A stretch of 64,000 nt of DNA, taken from contig OZ245013.1 of assembly GCA_965223675.1 (NCBI GenBank), positions 496,001 to 560,000 of the forward strand, given 5' to 3'. Shown here piece after piece: positions 33,054 to 42,379 of this stretch. The translations under genes and the position numbers were made by a program. The stretch comes from JAGQKC01 sp965223675 (GTDB lineage: Bacteria > Nitrospirota > Nitrospiria > Nitrospirales > UBA8639). The notes below the pieces were generated by a model. It ran no database searches, was not told the origin of the DNA, and was given only the letters and a program-made list of their open reading frames with translations. How positions within the stretch are numbered: position 1 is the first letter of the stretch; every line of letters starts with the position of its first letter.

Positions 33054-34997
33054 TTAAATCGTCACTCGATGAAGTACGGCGCTCAGTTCGCCCAGCTCAA
33101 AAGGTTTCGCGACCATTCCAAGGAATCCAAAGGCGGTGTAACGCGAGAGTAAGGGGTCATTTGAGTATCCGCTGGCAACAATCGCCCTCACATTGGGGTC
33201 AATCTGTCGAAGTTTTTCCAAGGTATCTTTGCCTCCTAATCCTCCCGGAACGGTTAAGTCAAGAATCACTGCAGAGTAGTCTTGTTGCATAGCTTTAGCT
33301 TGTTGATACCGAGTAATAGCGTCTCCACCATCAGGGACACTTTCGACCTCATAGCCAAGATGATTGAGCATCTCTTCAAGCAGTAAGCGAACGGAATCAT
33401 CATCGTCCATCACTAGAATTTTTCCTTCCCCATGAATCGAGACGGAACGGGGGCTGTCACTCGTCATTTTTTGGCTTGGCGATGCGGGCAAGTACAGACT
33501 CAATCGAGTCCCGTGGCCCAAATCAGATGAAACCGTCATCGTGCCTCCGTGGTGTTTGATTACAGAATACGCGGTAGAGAGTCCAAGGCCGCTGCCAGAC
33601 TGTTTCGTGGTAAAGTACGGATCAAAAATTTGAGATACATATTCTGCTGGAATGCCAATACCCTGATCCTTTACGGTGATCTTTACGTACTGCCCCTTTG
33701 GTAACGCGACCTTACATTCATCTGAATTTGATCGAAGGACGACATTTTCGGCATGCACCGAAACGGTACCTCCTCGCGGCATGGCTTGGTGTGCATTGAG
33801 TACCAAATTATGGATGACATGGCTGAGTTGTCCTTTGTCGGCTTCAACCACCCAGAGGTTTGAGGGAATCTCAAAGTGGCATCGGCTTTTTGTCCCTCGT
33901 AATGCAAAGGTTGCTGATTCGGAGATTATTGGCTCAAGGGCAAGAGGCTTTGTGACCGGAGCTCCTCCTTGAGCGAATGTGAGGAGCTGTTGTGTAAGGC
34001 TTTTGGCTCGGATGGAAGCCTTCTCGGCCTCAGCAAGATACCCAAACGATTCGGTCTGAGGGTTGAGTGAAATTTTTGATAAGGAGATATTTCCGAGAAT
34101 GCCTGTGAGTAGATTATTGAAATCGTGGGCAATGCCTCCAGCCAAGATTCCGAGCGATTCGAGTTTACTTGCCTTTATCAGTTCTTGGTCTACTCGAATA
34201 CGATCTGTCATATCTCGAAGAACAAGCACGACTCCGAGAATGGTTTTATCTTGTCTTCGGATTGGTGCGGTGCTCGTCACAACTGCACGCTCAACTCCTT
34301 TCCTGGAAAACATGAGTCGATGATGAATGGGATTCAGGGTCTTACCGGAGTCGAGGACGTCCTGAACGGGGTTCTCTTGAAACGTCATATTATTCTGTTG
34401 GACCAATTGGACCACTTCATCGACCGGTTGCCCAATGGCTTCGTGCTGTTCCCAGCCTGTTTGTGTCTCAGCCGCACGATTCATGGAGGTGATACGACCT
34501 TCTGTGTCCGTCGTAATGACTCCTTCTGCAATTGATGCTAAGGTAATTGCCAGACGCTCACGTTCAGCATTCAACTCTTCCTCAGCGGCTAAGAGTCTCT
34601 TTTCCCGTTGAAGCTGTTCATAGGTTTGAATAACGATTGATGGCAGCAGTTCAAGGAGCCTATCGTCTTTCATGATGTAGTCGCGTGCGCCACATTTCAT
34701 CATTTTGACCGCAAGTCGTTCATCACCGTGTCCCGTCACGACAATAAAAGGAAGCAAGCGTTTTTGTTGGTCTAAGGTTTGAACTAATTCAACGCCATTG
34801 ATATCTGAAAGTTGGAGATCTAAGAGCATGAGATCTGCATAGTTCTCGGCTAGCCACCCGATGGCTTCTGCTCCACTCTGGACCACGAAAGTAGTGATGC
34901 CTTCTCGATGGAGATACTTTTGAATGAGCGTGATAAGTCCAGGGTTATCATCCACCACTAATACGGTGAAGGTTTGTTGGCTGTTACGCATGCACAC
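33054..34997 (-). CDS. Hybrid sensor histidine kinase (REC-PAS-HisKA-HATPase-REC)
   Basis: 647 residues without membrane segments. The first receiver (~10-125) has VDDNPG and the phosphoacceptor Asp in LMLLDLQLSDING. A coiled coil leads to a PAS domain (~150-270; ITSMNRAAETQTGWEQ). The HisKA H box is GGIAHDFNNLLTGILGNI (His near 292). The ATPase has NLVLNAHQAMPRGG (N box), VKDQGIGIP, DPYFTTKQSGSGLGLSTAY and HGTRLSLYLP. The last ~120 residues are a second receiver (LVMDDDDSVRLLLEEML, then VILDLTVPGGLGG). The C-terminal receiver lets it act in a phosphorelay. Input is probably another kinase acting on the first receiver. Confidence 0.94.
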   Translation of the reverse strand: MCMRNSQQTFTVLVVDDNPGLITLIQKYLHREGITTFVVQSGAEAIGWLAENYADLMLLDLQLSDINGVELVQTLDQQKRLLPFIVVTGHGDERLAVKMMKCGARDYIMKDDRLLELLPSIVIQTYEQLQREKRLLAAEEELNAERERLAITLASIAEGVITTDTEGRITSMNRAAETQTGWEQHEAIGQPVDEVVQLVQQNNMTFQENPVQDVLDSGKTLNPIHHRLMFSRKGVERAVVTSTAPIRRQDKTILGVVLVLRDMTDRIRVDQELIKASKLESLGILAGGIAHDFNNLLTGILGNISLSKISLNPQTESFGYLAEAEKASIRAKSLTQQLLTFAQGGAPVTKPLALEPIISESATFALRGTKSRCHFEIPSNLWVVEADKGQLSHVIHNLVLNAHQAMPRGGTVSVHAENVVLRSNSDECKVALPKGQYVKITVKDQGIGIPAEYVSQIFDPYFTTKQSGSGLGLSTAYSVIKHHGGTMTVSSDLGHGTRLSLYLPASPSQKMTSDSPRSVSIHGEGKILVMDDDDSVRLLLEEMLNHLGYEVESVPDGGDAITRYQQAKAMQQDYSAVILDLTVPGGLGGKDTLEKLRQIDPNVRAIVASGYSNDPLLSRYTAFGFLGMVAKPFELGELSAVLHRVTI

Positions 34998-35967
34998 ATT
35001 CCTTCCTCGTCATTGACTTGAAGGGAACGTGGCACATAATGATCCCTACTTGCCAGTGAATTGGATGCTATGGGTTATGTGGTAATAAACATGAGGACAG
35101 AAGAAAACGAGGAAAGTGAGATAGGAATATAAAAACGAAGATATGATTTAAAAGAGATGGGTAAGTTGTCCCTCCTGATGATTCATAGACACAACCAATG
35201 CTGCTGATTTTCGATGAAGGATAAAAAGCGTTCTATTGATTGTGCAAGGACGGAAAGATCACATCATAGCTGATCAGGTGAGGTGATTCAATAGGAAATG
35301 ACGATTTATCAATTCTATATGAATCATGCTATTGGCGTTGTATGTGGCCAGAGAACTGAGTATTGTTTCAAGACACCTTGCTTTCTGCAGATAATGGCCC
35401 GAAAAGGCTGTTATCGCACGATCGATTGAAGTCCGAAGAATGCCGTATGCGTATTAAGTTATGTTCAACAGGTAGAAAATCGTCGGTGAGGATTATAGAA
35501 GCAAGGGGCATACCAATTGAATAGACATAGGAGAGAACCAAAGAGTTTGGAGGATTTACTAGGTTGCGTATTGGGGACTCCACGAGCTATCGCCCTTGGG
35601 TTGACCTTGCTAGCAACTTACCATTTTGGATGATGGTCTTTAACAAGCGCAGGTCTCAAGGGTTAAAAGTATCTATCGATGATAGGAGTGTGCTTACTAT
35701 CGCCTATTCTTGTGTTATGCGAATAGTTTCTCTCCTCTTTGGTCTTAATCCTCGTTATTCCGAATTCATACGTTGTAAGAGGTGAACGAATTTTTCATTA
35801 ATCAGATAGGCATATACCTTAGATACGTTTCTTCGGACGTTTGTTCGTTCCTTGTGCCGTGGATGCTGTAACATATGAAGTTTAGTAGCGCCATTTCTAC
35901 ATTTCCTGTTACCATCTCATCGAAGGGGCTGTTCATTTTTTGTTTTTGAACACTTTCTCGATTTCGT
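34998..35967. other. Long intergenic region upstream of the peptide ABC operon
   Basis: About 970 bp with no convincing gene on either strand; short open frames (for example 35368-35583 and 35564-35785) lack ribosome-binding sites and recognisable sequence. A 6-bp inverted pair TGTTCA / TGAACA with an 11-bp T-rich spacer lies just before the binding-protein gene (about 35930-35952) and could be an operator or stem. The region must carry the promoters of both divergent units. Confidence 0.5.
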
Positions 35968-38103
35968 ATGACGATTAAACGGTTACTGCTTTTTATTCCA
36001 GTCGTCATCACAGTCTTCCTCCTCCAATCCTATTTTTGGGTTCCGACCTACGAGAATCAGGCTTCAGGTAATCCCAACAGGCTTGTCACCTATATTGAAG
36101 GCTCGATTGGTGATGCCAAGATACTCAATCCGATCTTGAATGCTGATATGCCAAGTTCGATTATTGTCAGCCATGTCTTTGAAGGTTTATTAGATTTGGA
36201 TGAAGATTTGAACTTACGAGGTCGCCTGGCGACAGATTGGGAAATTACTGAAAAGGCCTATTTACTCGTCAATGAACAACATCGATTTCCAGATGGGAGC
36301 CAGGTATCGGGAAAGGAGCTATTACGAAGGATAGAATCCAGTCTCTCCGAGAAAGCTTTTTCTGAATTCCGTTCCCATCTTCATTCAACTCGTTTATTGC
36401 CTCCTCAGCAACGGAATGAGATCGTATCTGTGTCGATAGAGGGGACAGATGGAGAATCTGTGATTCGAGAAATTCCTGTGGTCATTAATGTTCCTGAGAG
36501 GATCGAATTTGTCTTGGACCAGGTGGACCAGGATCTTTTTACACGTTTAACGCCCATTCTTGGTGAACGATATGCAGATCACTTTCCGTATGAGGAGTAC
36601 ATCGCTGTGCAGTCCGAAGTGAGTTCGGAGGTCCGGGAGGAGATGCGACAAAAATTTCCGGAACTGCTTTCCCCTAGTGAACATAATCCGCAAATTTTAT
36701 TTCATCTGAGAAAGGGTGTGAAATTTCACGATGGACATGAGTTTGATTCGGGAGATGTGAAATTCACATATGAAGCGGTTATGGATCCAAAAAATTTATC
36801 CCCGCGCACATCAGACTTTGAGCCTATTAAGACTGTGGAGATACTCGACACCCATACCGTCAAAGTCATCTATAAACGACTGTACTCACCCGCCATTAAT
36901 GCGTGGTTGATAGGGATATTGCCTGAACACCTTCTGAATCAAGAGGCGATGAACAAGGAGATGAGAGAGCGTAGGCTATCGGATGAGGCCCAAAAAAGCT
37001 TTGGTATGCGAGACAGTGAATTTAATAGACATCCCATCGGGAGTGGTCGGTTTCAGTTTGTCGAATGGCAAGGAGATGAGTTTATTCATCTCAGGAGGTT
37101 TGAGCCGTATTGGGAAGGGCCTGCTGAATATCGAGATTACTATATGCGAATCATTCCTGATCTGCTCACCCAAGAAATGGAGTTCTTGGCAGGAGCTGTC
37201 GACTATTATGCTGCGCAGCCGCATCAAGTGGCTCGGTACAAAGATGATCCAACATATCAATCGTTTTCCAGCTTAGGATTTGGCTATTCGTATATCGGTT
37301 ATAACAACCGCAACCCCTTGTTTGCGGAAGCCAAGGTTCGGCAAGCCCTAGGCATGGCGATTAACGTCGATGACTTTTTGAAATATCTGTTGTACGAGGA
37401 GGGGGAACGAACCACGGGGCCATATCCCAAAAACACGGAATGGTACGATCATTCTATCGATCCACTTCCCTACGATCCGGTTGGGGCCATCGAAATCCTC
37501 GAAGAGATGGGATGGCAGTTCAATGACGATGGTTGGCTGGAGAAAGACGGCAAAGTGTTTGAATTCAATCTGATCACTAATAGTGGTAATCCCATTCGAG
37601 AAAATATTATGACCATTGCCCAACATGCATGGAAGAAAATTGGCGTCAAGTGTCATATACAGTATTTTGAATGGGCAGTCTTTCTGAAGGATTTTGTCAA
37701 TACGGCACAGTTTGATGCGGTCGTGTTGGGTTGGAGTATGAATATTGATCCGGATTTATTCCAACTCTGGCACTCAAGCCAGACTGGACCGCAACAACTC
37801 AACTTTGTGGGATATCGTAGTCCTCGTGCGGATGATCTTATTGTACGTATTCGACAAGAGTACGATCGAGACCGTCAACGGGAACTGGCTCACCAATTAC
37901 ATCGGCTCATTCATGAAGATCAGCCTTACACGTTCCTCTTCGCTCCCCTGAGCACTCGCGTGGTGGATAAAAAAATCGTTATCGTGGAAAAGGACGAGGA
38001 TGGGAACGAGAAGTATGTGAAAATCTATCCGACCAAAACAGGCAATGAAATGTTTCATTTTCATAAATGGAGAAAACTCGAGCACACGCCAATTTTTAAC
38101 TAG
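35968..38103 (+). CDS. Oligopeptide/dipeptide ABC transporter substrate-binding protein
   Basis: 711 residues, longer than a typical OppA or DppA (~530-550). A signal or anchor segment is at ~5-22 (LLLFIPVVITVFLLQSYF). The solute-binding family 5 fold is clear: YIEGSIGDAKILNPIL, VFEGLLDLDEDLNLRGRLATDWE near the start, then FHLRKGVKFHDGHEFDSGDVKFTYEAVMDP, the family signature. The region between these blocks (~120-235) is an insertion of about 110 residues containing EIVSVSIEGTDGE and a region with VPERIEFVLDQVD. The C-terminal lobe has VRQALGMAINVDDFLKYLL. It should capture peptides in the periplasm for the two permeases and ATPases downstream. Confidence 0.94.
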   Translation: MTIKRLLLFIPVVITVFLLQSYFWVPTYENQASGNPNRLVTYIEGSIGDAKILNPILNADMPSSIIVSHVFEGLLDLDEDLNLRGRLATDWEITEKAYLLVNEQHRFPDGSQVSGKELLRRIESSLSEKAFSEFRSHLHSTRLLPPQQRNEIVSVSIEGTDGESVIREIPVVINVPERIEFVLDQVDQDLFTRLTPILGERYADHFPYEEYIAVQSEVSSEVREEMRQKFPELLSPSEHNPQILFHLRKGVKFHDGHEFDSGDVKFTYEAVMDPKNLSPRTSDFEPIKTVEILDTHTVKVIYKRLYSPAINAWLIGILPEHLLNQEAMNKEMRERRLSDEAQKSFGMRDSEFNRHPIGSGRFQFVEWQGDEFIHLRRFEPYWEGPAEYRDYYMRIIPDLLTQEMEFLAGAVDYYAAQPHQVARYKDDPTYQSFSSLGFGYSYIGYNNRNPLFAEAKVRQALGMAINVDDFLKYLLYEEGERTTGPYPKNTEWYDHSIDPLPYDPVGAIEILEEMGWQFNDDGWLEKDGKVFEFNLITNSGNPIRENIMTIAQHAWKKIGVKCHIQYFEWAVFLKDFVNTAQFDAVVLGWSMNIDPDLFQLWHSSQTGPQQLNFVGYRSPRADDLIVRIRQEYDRDRQRELAHQLHRLIHEDQPYTFLFAPLSTRVVDKKIVIVEKDEDGNEKYVKIYPTKTGNEMFHFHKWRKLEHTPIFN

Positions 38104-38177
38104 TTTCGAAATCAAGATAGAGTAGGCCAGATGAATCTTTCTTTCTACTCTTTCGAGAAAAACTCACGTCGTTTCTA

Positions 38178-39140
38178 ATGTTGGCATTCATCACACGCAA
38201 TGTTCTTCAGCGCATGGTGCTCTTGGTGGTAGTGTCAATTGTGGCGCATTCCGTGATTCATCTTGCGCCTGGAGAGCCGAGTCAAGTTGATCCCTCGAAT
38301 CCGAGAATGAAGCCAGAAGACATTGCCAGGATTCGAGCAGCATTTCACTTAGATGATCCCCTGTATCTTCAATATGTGTATTGGGTTCAAGATCTCTTTA
38401 CCGGCGAACTCAAGTCCTTCAAAGATAGCCAGCCGGTCTTGCCAAAAATATGGCGCCGTTTTTTGAATTCGCTTCCCCTTTTTATTTGTGCCACGTTACT
38501 GATTTGGACATTTGCATTTCCCACGGGCATTTATGCCGCGATACGACGCGGAGCTGTGTATGATCGATCGAGTACGTTTGTGGCGTATGCGCTGATATCT
38601 GTGCCGGGGTTTTTCTTATCCTACATCATGATCCTTTGGATCGTTGAAGTATTTGGAGTGCCAGTCATCGGGATGAAAACTTTTGGAATGGAGGACGCGC
38701 AGCCTGCCTTTCGTGTCATGGATCGTATTTGGCATTTAGTCATACCTTCTCTGATGTCGGCTATCTTAGGTGTGGCAGTCTTATCGAGGTATGTTCGATC
38801 TCAAATGTTAGAAGTGATAGGACAGGACTATGTTCGAACGGCACGAGCGAAGGGACTGGAAGAAAACACGGTGATTTACGGTCATGCGTTGCGGAATGCG
38901 TTACTGCCATTTGTCACGATGTTTGGATTGCTGCTTCCAGGCCTCATTGGCGGATCGGTCATCTTCGAACAAATTTTTGCATGGCCTGGGTTGGGCCGTC
39001 TTGGGTATGAAGCCATCCTCGCAAGAGATTTTCCGGTTATTTTGACGATCAATTTCATTGCTGCCGTCCTCACTCTTGCAGGGACACTGCTGTCAGACAT
39101 CTTATACGCAGTGGTAGACCCCAGAATACGACTCCATTGA
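38178..39140 (+). CDS. Peptide ABC transporter permease (DppB/OppB type)
   Basis: 320 residues with six membrane segments. The N-terminal block MLAFITRNVLQRMVLLVVVSIVAHSVIHLAPGEP and DPLYLQYVYWVQDLFTGE are typical of the B-type subunit, including the ~70-residue periplasmic loop. The EAA loop that contacts the ATPase is EVIGQDYVRTARAKGLEENTVIYGHALRNALLP (~215-245). The C-terminus has GGSVIFEQIFAWPGLGRLGYEAILARDFPV and ends YAVVDPRIRL, as in this family. Second gene of the peptide import operon, 74 bp after the binding protein. Confidence 0.96.
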   Translation: MLAFITRNVLQRMVLLVVVSIVAHSVIHLAPGEPSQVDPSNPRMKPEDIARIRAAFHLDDPLYLQYVYWVQDLFTGELKSFKDSQPVLPKIWRRFLNSLPLFICATLLIWTFAFPTGIYAAIRRGAVYDRSSTFVAYALISVPGFFLSYIMILWIVEVFGVPVIGMKTFGMEDAQPAFRVMDRIWHLVIPSLMSAILGVAVLSRYVRSQMLEVIGQDYVRTARAKGLEENTVIYGHALRNALLPFVTMFGLLLPGLIGGSVIFEQIFAWPGLGRLGYEAILARDFPVILTINFIAAVLTLAGTLLSDILYAVVDPRIRLH

Positions 39141-39175
39141 ACAAAGAGAATATCTATTTTTGAAATGTAAGCGAC

Positions 39176-40162
39176 ATGGTGAATGAACAAACATTGGCCG
39201 TAGGTACGAATGTGGATCATGATGAACCTCTCCTCCCTCATGAAACGCCATGGGAAGAATTTGTTCGGATCTTCAAAAAAGATCGGATGGCTGTCGCAAG
39301 CTGTGTCGTATTGGCGTTGTTACTCATTGCGGCAATAGCTGGAAAAGTATTCACAGAATGGGTCGTTGTCTTTGACGCTGAAGCCGTCCGTCTGGCCGAT
39401 AAGTTCCAACCACCGCTCTCGGCTCCTTCTGAGGAAGTTATTCGGAAGAACGATCAACCAAGGTTAGGGGTCTATCTTTTCGGAACTGATGAATTAGGAC
39501 GTGATGTATTTTCGCGTATGTTACAAGGCTCTTTCGTCTCCCTCTCAATTGGTTTTATCGCGGTGGGTATCTCCGTCTTTATAGGGATTTTCTTGGGCGG
39601 GCTCTCAGGATTTTATGGGAAAGTCAAATTAGGATTTATGACGGTCGATACGCTGATCATGCGATTTACCGACATCATGCTCTGCTTCCCGACATTCTTT
39701 CTGATTTTGACAGTCGTGGCACTACTGCCTCCAAGCATTTACAACATCATGATCATTATTGGATTGACTAGTTGGATGGGGACAGCAAGATTTGTGCGAG
39801 CTGAATTTCTTTCATTGCGCGAACAAGATTTTGTGGTTGCGGCTCAGGCACTAGGATTGCCAGAAAAGCGAATTATTTTTAGACATATGGTTCCTAATGC
39901 CATCGCACCAGTCTTAGTGTCCGCAACAATTGGTGTGGCTTCGGCCATATTGACTGAATCGGCCCTCAGTTTCTTGGGGTTTGGTGTTCAGCCACCCTAT
40001 GCTACCTGGGGTAATATCCTATCTGGAGGCAAGGGATTTATTTTTGATGCACCCTGGTTGTTCTTTATTCCCGGTATGGCCATATTTCTCGTCGTGCTTG
40101 CGTTTAATCTGGTGGGTGAAGGTCTGCGCGAAGCGTTAAACCCGAAACTTCGGAGCCGGTAG
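39176..40162 (+). CDS. Peptide ABC transporter permease (DppC/OppC type)
   Basis: 328 residues. The C-type subunit has a cytoplasmic N-terminus (ETPWEEFVRIFKKDRMAVAS), a first membrane segment, then a periplasmic loop ending HLFGTDELGRDVFSRML-like sequence (here YLFGTDELGRDVFSRML), the family signature. The EAA loop is SLREQDFVVAAQALGLPEKRIIFRHMVPNAIAP. The end FLGFGVQPPYATWGNILSGG and LVGEGLREALNPKL are also standard. It pairs with the B subunit to form the channel. The stop is immediately followed by the first ATPase gene. Confidence 0.96.
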   Translation: MVNEQTLAVGTNVDHDEPLLPHETPWEEFVRIFKKDRMAVASCVVLALLLIAAIAGKVFTEWVVVFDAEAVRLADKFQPPLSAPSEEVIRKNDQPRLGVYLFGTDELGRDVFSRMLQGSFVSLSIGFIAVGISVFIGIFLGGLSGFYGKVKLGFMTVDTLIMRFTDIMLCFPTFFLILTVVALLPPSIYNIMIIIGLTSWMGTARFVRAEFLSLREQDFVVAAQALGLPEKRIIFRHMVPNAIAPVLVSATIGVASAILTESALSFLGFGVQPPYATWGNILSGGKGFIFDAPWLFFIPGMAIFLVVLAFNLVGEGLREALNPKLRSR

Positions 40163-41137
40163 TTGGATCAAGTGCACACTCCACTTTTAGAATTGAGCCA
40201 TCTTTCAACTTCTTTCTTTACCGATAAAGGTGAGATTCGGGCAGTTGATGATGTGAGCTTTTCGATTCAAGCCGGTGAGACGCTTGCGTTAGTCGGAGAG
40301 TCGGGATGTGGGAAATCGGTGACAGCATTTTCCATCATGCGGTTGGTAGATAAGCCTGGACGAATTGTCGATGGAAAGATCTTGTTTAAAGGGAAAAATC
40401 TCCTCGATCTGCCTGAGGGCGAGATGCGCAGGGTTCGAGGAAAATCAATTGGGATGATCTTTCAAGAACCCATGACCTCTTTGAATCCAGTGTTTAAGAT
40501 TGGTGATCAGATCGGAGAGGCGCTTCAGATTCATACAGATCTCTCCGCTCATGATGTTCGCAGGGAGGTGCTGAAGCTCCTTGAAAAAGTACGCATTCCT
40601 TCACCTGACCGTCGTATTGATCAATATCCGCATGAGATGTCGGGTGGAATGAAACAACGCGTGATGATTGCGATGGCATTGGCTTGCAAGCCGGATCTTC
40701 TCATCGCCGATGAGCCGACCACGGCCCTCGATGTGACCATACAGGCGCAGATTTTGGATCTTCTGAAAAATCTCCAAGAGGAAATGGGTATGGCCATTTT
40801 ACTCATTACGCATAACTTAGGTGTTGTCGCACAATTCTCTCGTGATGTGATCGTGATGTATGCCAGCAAGATCGCAGAGCGGGCCAGCGTCGAGCAATTG
40901 TTCAAGAATCCGTCGCACCCCTATACGAGAGCGTTACTGAATTCCCTCCCTCGACCAGGTGAACGAGGGAAGCGTCTGGAGTCGATTCAAGGGACTGTCC
41001 CATCGCCTTTGCAGTACCCGAAAGGGTGTCATTTTTCGACGCGCTGTTTGGAGGTCTTGGAGCATTGTGCCGAGCAACCACCACCTCTCGTGCAAATTGG
41101 GGATGGGCATGAGACATCTTGTTGGCTGCATACGTGA
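40163..41137 (+). CDS. Peptide ABC transporter ATPase (DppD/OppD type)
   Basis: 324 residues; TTG start directly after the permease stop, with a GTG three codons on as an alternative. Walker A is LVGESGCGKSVTAFSIM, the Q loop is GMIFQEPMTSLNPV, the signature is MSGGMKQRVMIAMAL and Walker B is LLIADEPTTALDVTIQAQIL followed by the switch His in LLITHNLG. The C-terminal oligopeptide-transporter extension carries CHFSTRCLEVLEHC-x-EQPP, a Cys-rich motif that in related ATPases of this type binds a [4Fe-4S] cluster. It energises peptide import with the second ATPase. Confidence 0.96.
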   Translation: MDQVHTPLLELSHLSTSFFTDKGEIRAVDDVSFSIQAGETLALVGESGCGKSVTAFSIMRLVDKPGRIVDGKILFKGKNLLDLPEGEMRRVRGKSIGMIFQEPMTSLNPVFKIGDQIGEALQIHTDLSAHDVRREVLKLLEKVRIPSPDRRIDQYPHEMSGGMKQRVMIAMALACKPDLLIADEPTTALDVTIQAQILDLLKNLQEEMGMAILLITHNLGVVAQFSRDVIVMYASKIAERASVEQLFKNPSHPYTRALLNSLPRPGERGKRLESIQGTVPSPLQYPKGCHFSTRCLEVLEHCAEQPPPLVQIGDGHETSCWLHT

Positions 41138-41203
41138 GAAATTCGGTGAAAAATGAAAAAATAAAAGTGAAAAATTCGGAGGAGAAGTCGGAGTAAATCT
41201 GAG

Positions 41204-42208
41204 ATGACTGTAATCCCAAATAGTGTTCAGAATGGTAAGCCACTTCTTCAGGTCAATCGTCTTAAAAAATATTTCCCTGTTCGGAGTGGAGTATTTTCGA
41301 GAACCTCGGCATGGGTCAAAGCGGTAGACGACGTGAGTCTCGCTATCCAGGCTAGTGAGACCCTTGGGTTAGTCGGTGAGTCTGGGTGCGGGAAGACCAC
41401 GGTAGGACGAACTATTCTTCGTTTGATGGAACCGACAGAGGGTGAAGCCATATTTGAAGGAAGAAATATTTTTCACCTCAGTGCGAAGGAATTACGAGGC
41501 GCACGTCGCCATATGCAGATTATTTTTCAAGACCCGTATAGTTCGTTAAATCCGAGGATGACGGTTGGGTCGATCGTTGGGGAGCCGCTCAAGATTCATG
41601 GTTTGGCAAAAGGGAAAGAACTACAAGATCAGGTTGATCAACTGCTCTTGCGTGTTGGGTTGCGCCCAGAACATCATTCGCGCTATCCACATGAATTTTC
41701 TGGGGGGCAACGACAACGTGTGGGTATTGCTCGAGCTCTTGCGTTGCGGCCAAAATTTATCGTATGCGATGAAGCGGTCTCGGCCTTGGATGTTTCTATT
41801 CAAGCTCAGATCATTAATCTGCTAAAAGATCTTCAAGAGGAGTTTCAGTTAGCCTATTTATTCATCACCCACGACCTCAATGTGGTGGAATATTTGGCTC
41901 ATCGAATTGCCGTGATGTATCTTGGGAAATTAGCTGAGGTGGCCCCAGCGGAAACGTTGTTTCGTGACGCCAAGCATCCCTACACACAAGCGCTCCTATC
42001 AGCAAACCCTATTCCTGATCCTGCCCAACAAGGTGAACGAATCGTCTTAGAAGGAGATGTTCCTTCACCGCTACACCCTCCATCTGGTTGTCGTTTCCAT
42101 ACCCGCTGCCCTCAAGTGATGGATGTATGTAAGACTACCGAACCGCCGCTTATTCAAGTTGGTCCCGCGGAGCAAAGCCACCAAGTCTGGTGTCATTTGT
42201 ATACGTAA
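41204..42208 (+). CDS. Peptide ABC transporter ATPase (DppF/OppF type)
   Basis: 334 residues with ATG at 41204 after a purine-rich leader (GGAGGAGAAG). Opening LLQVNRLKKYFPVRSGVF is typical of the F-type subunit. Walker A is LVGESGCGKTTVGRTILRL, the Q loop IIFQDPYSSLNPRMTV, the signature FSGGQRQRVGIARAL, Walker B FIVCDEAVSALDVSIQAQI and the switch LFITHDLNVV. The C-terminus again has CRFHTRCPQVMDVC-like cysteines. A ~65-bp AT-rich spacer with repeats of GAAAAAT separates it from the D subunit gene. Last gene of the importer; a 9-bp hairpin at 42237 follows. Confidence 0.96.
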   Translation: MTVIPNSVQNGKPLLQVNRLKKYFPVRSGVFSRTSAWVKAVDDVSLAIQASETLGLVGESGCGKTTVGRTILRLMEPTEGEAIFEGRNIFHLSAKELRGARRHMQIIFQDPYSSLNPRMTVGSIVGEPLKIHGLAKGKELQDQVDQLLLRVGLRPEHHSRYPHEFSGGQRQRVGIARALALRPKFIVCDEAVSALDVSIQAQIINLLKDLQEEFQLAYLFITHDLNVVEYLAHRIAVMYLGKLAEVAPAETLFRDAKHPYTQALLSANPIPDPAQQGERIVLEGDVPSPLHPPSGCRFHTRCPQVMDVCKTTEPPLIQVGPAEQSHQVWCHLYT

Positions 42209-42236
42209 ATTACTAGTAAGATGTGAAAAGTAAATA

Positions 42237-42275
42237 GTAAAAAGTCGTTCTTACTTCTCACTCCTCACTTTTTAC
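42237..42275 (+). terminator. Hairpin after the peptide ABC operon
   Basis: A perfect 9-bp stem GTAAAAAGT / ACTTTTTAC (42237-42245 and 42267-42275) with a 21-nt loop, about 30 bp after the last ATPase gene. The stem is AT-rich and no long T run follows, so it is a weak terminator or part of a repeat. Confidence 0.4.
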
Positions 42276-42379
42276 CTGTTCTTTGGTTGCCGCTTTATTA
42301 CCAGGCCTCGTATAATCATTGTTGCTTTCATCTGTTCCATTTCATCGTACATGCATTCTAGAAGGAGCATTCATACATC

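Noticed and set aside
35564..35785. 73-codon open frame in the long intergenic region
   Set aside because: No ribosome-binding site and no similarity recognised.
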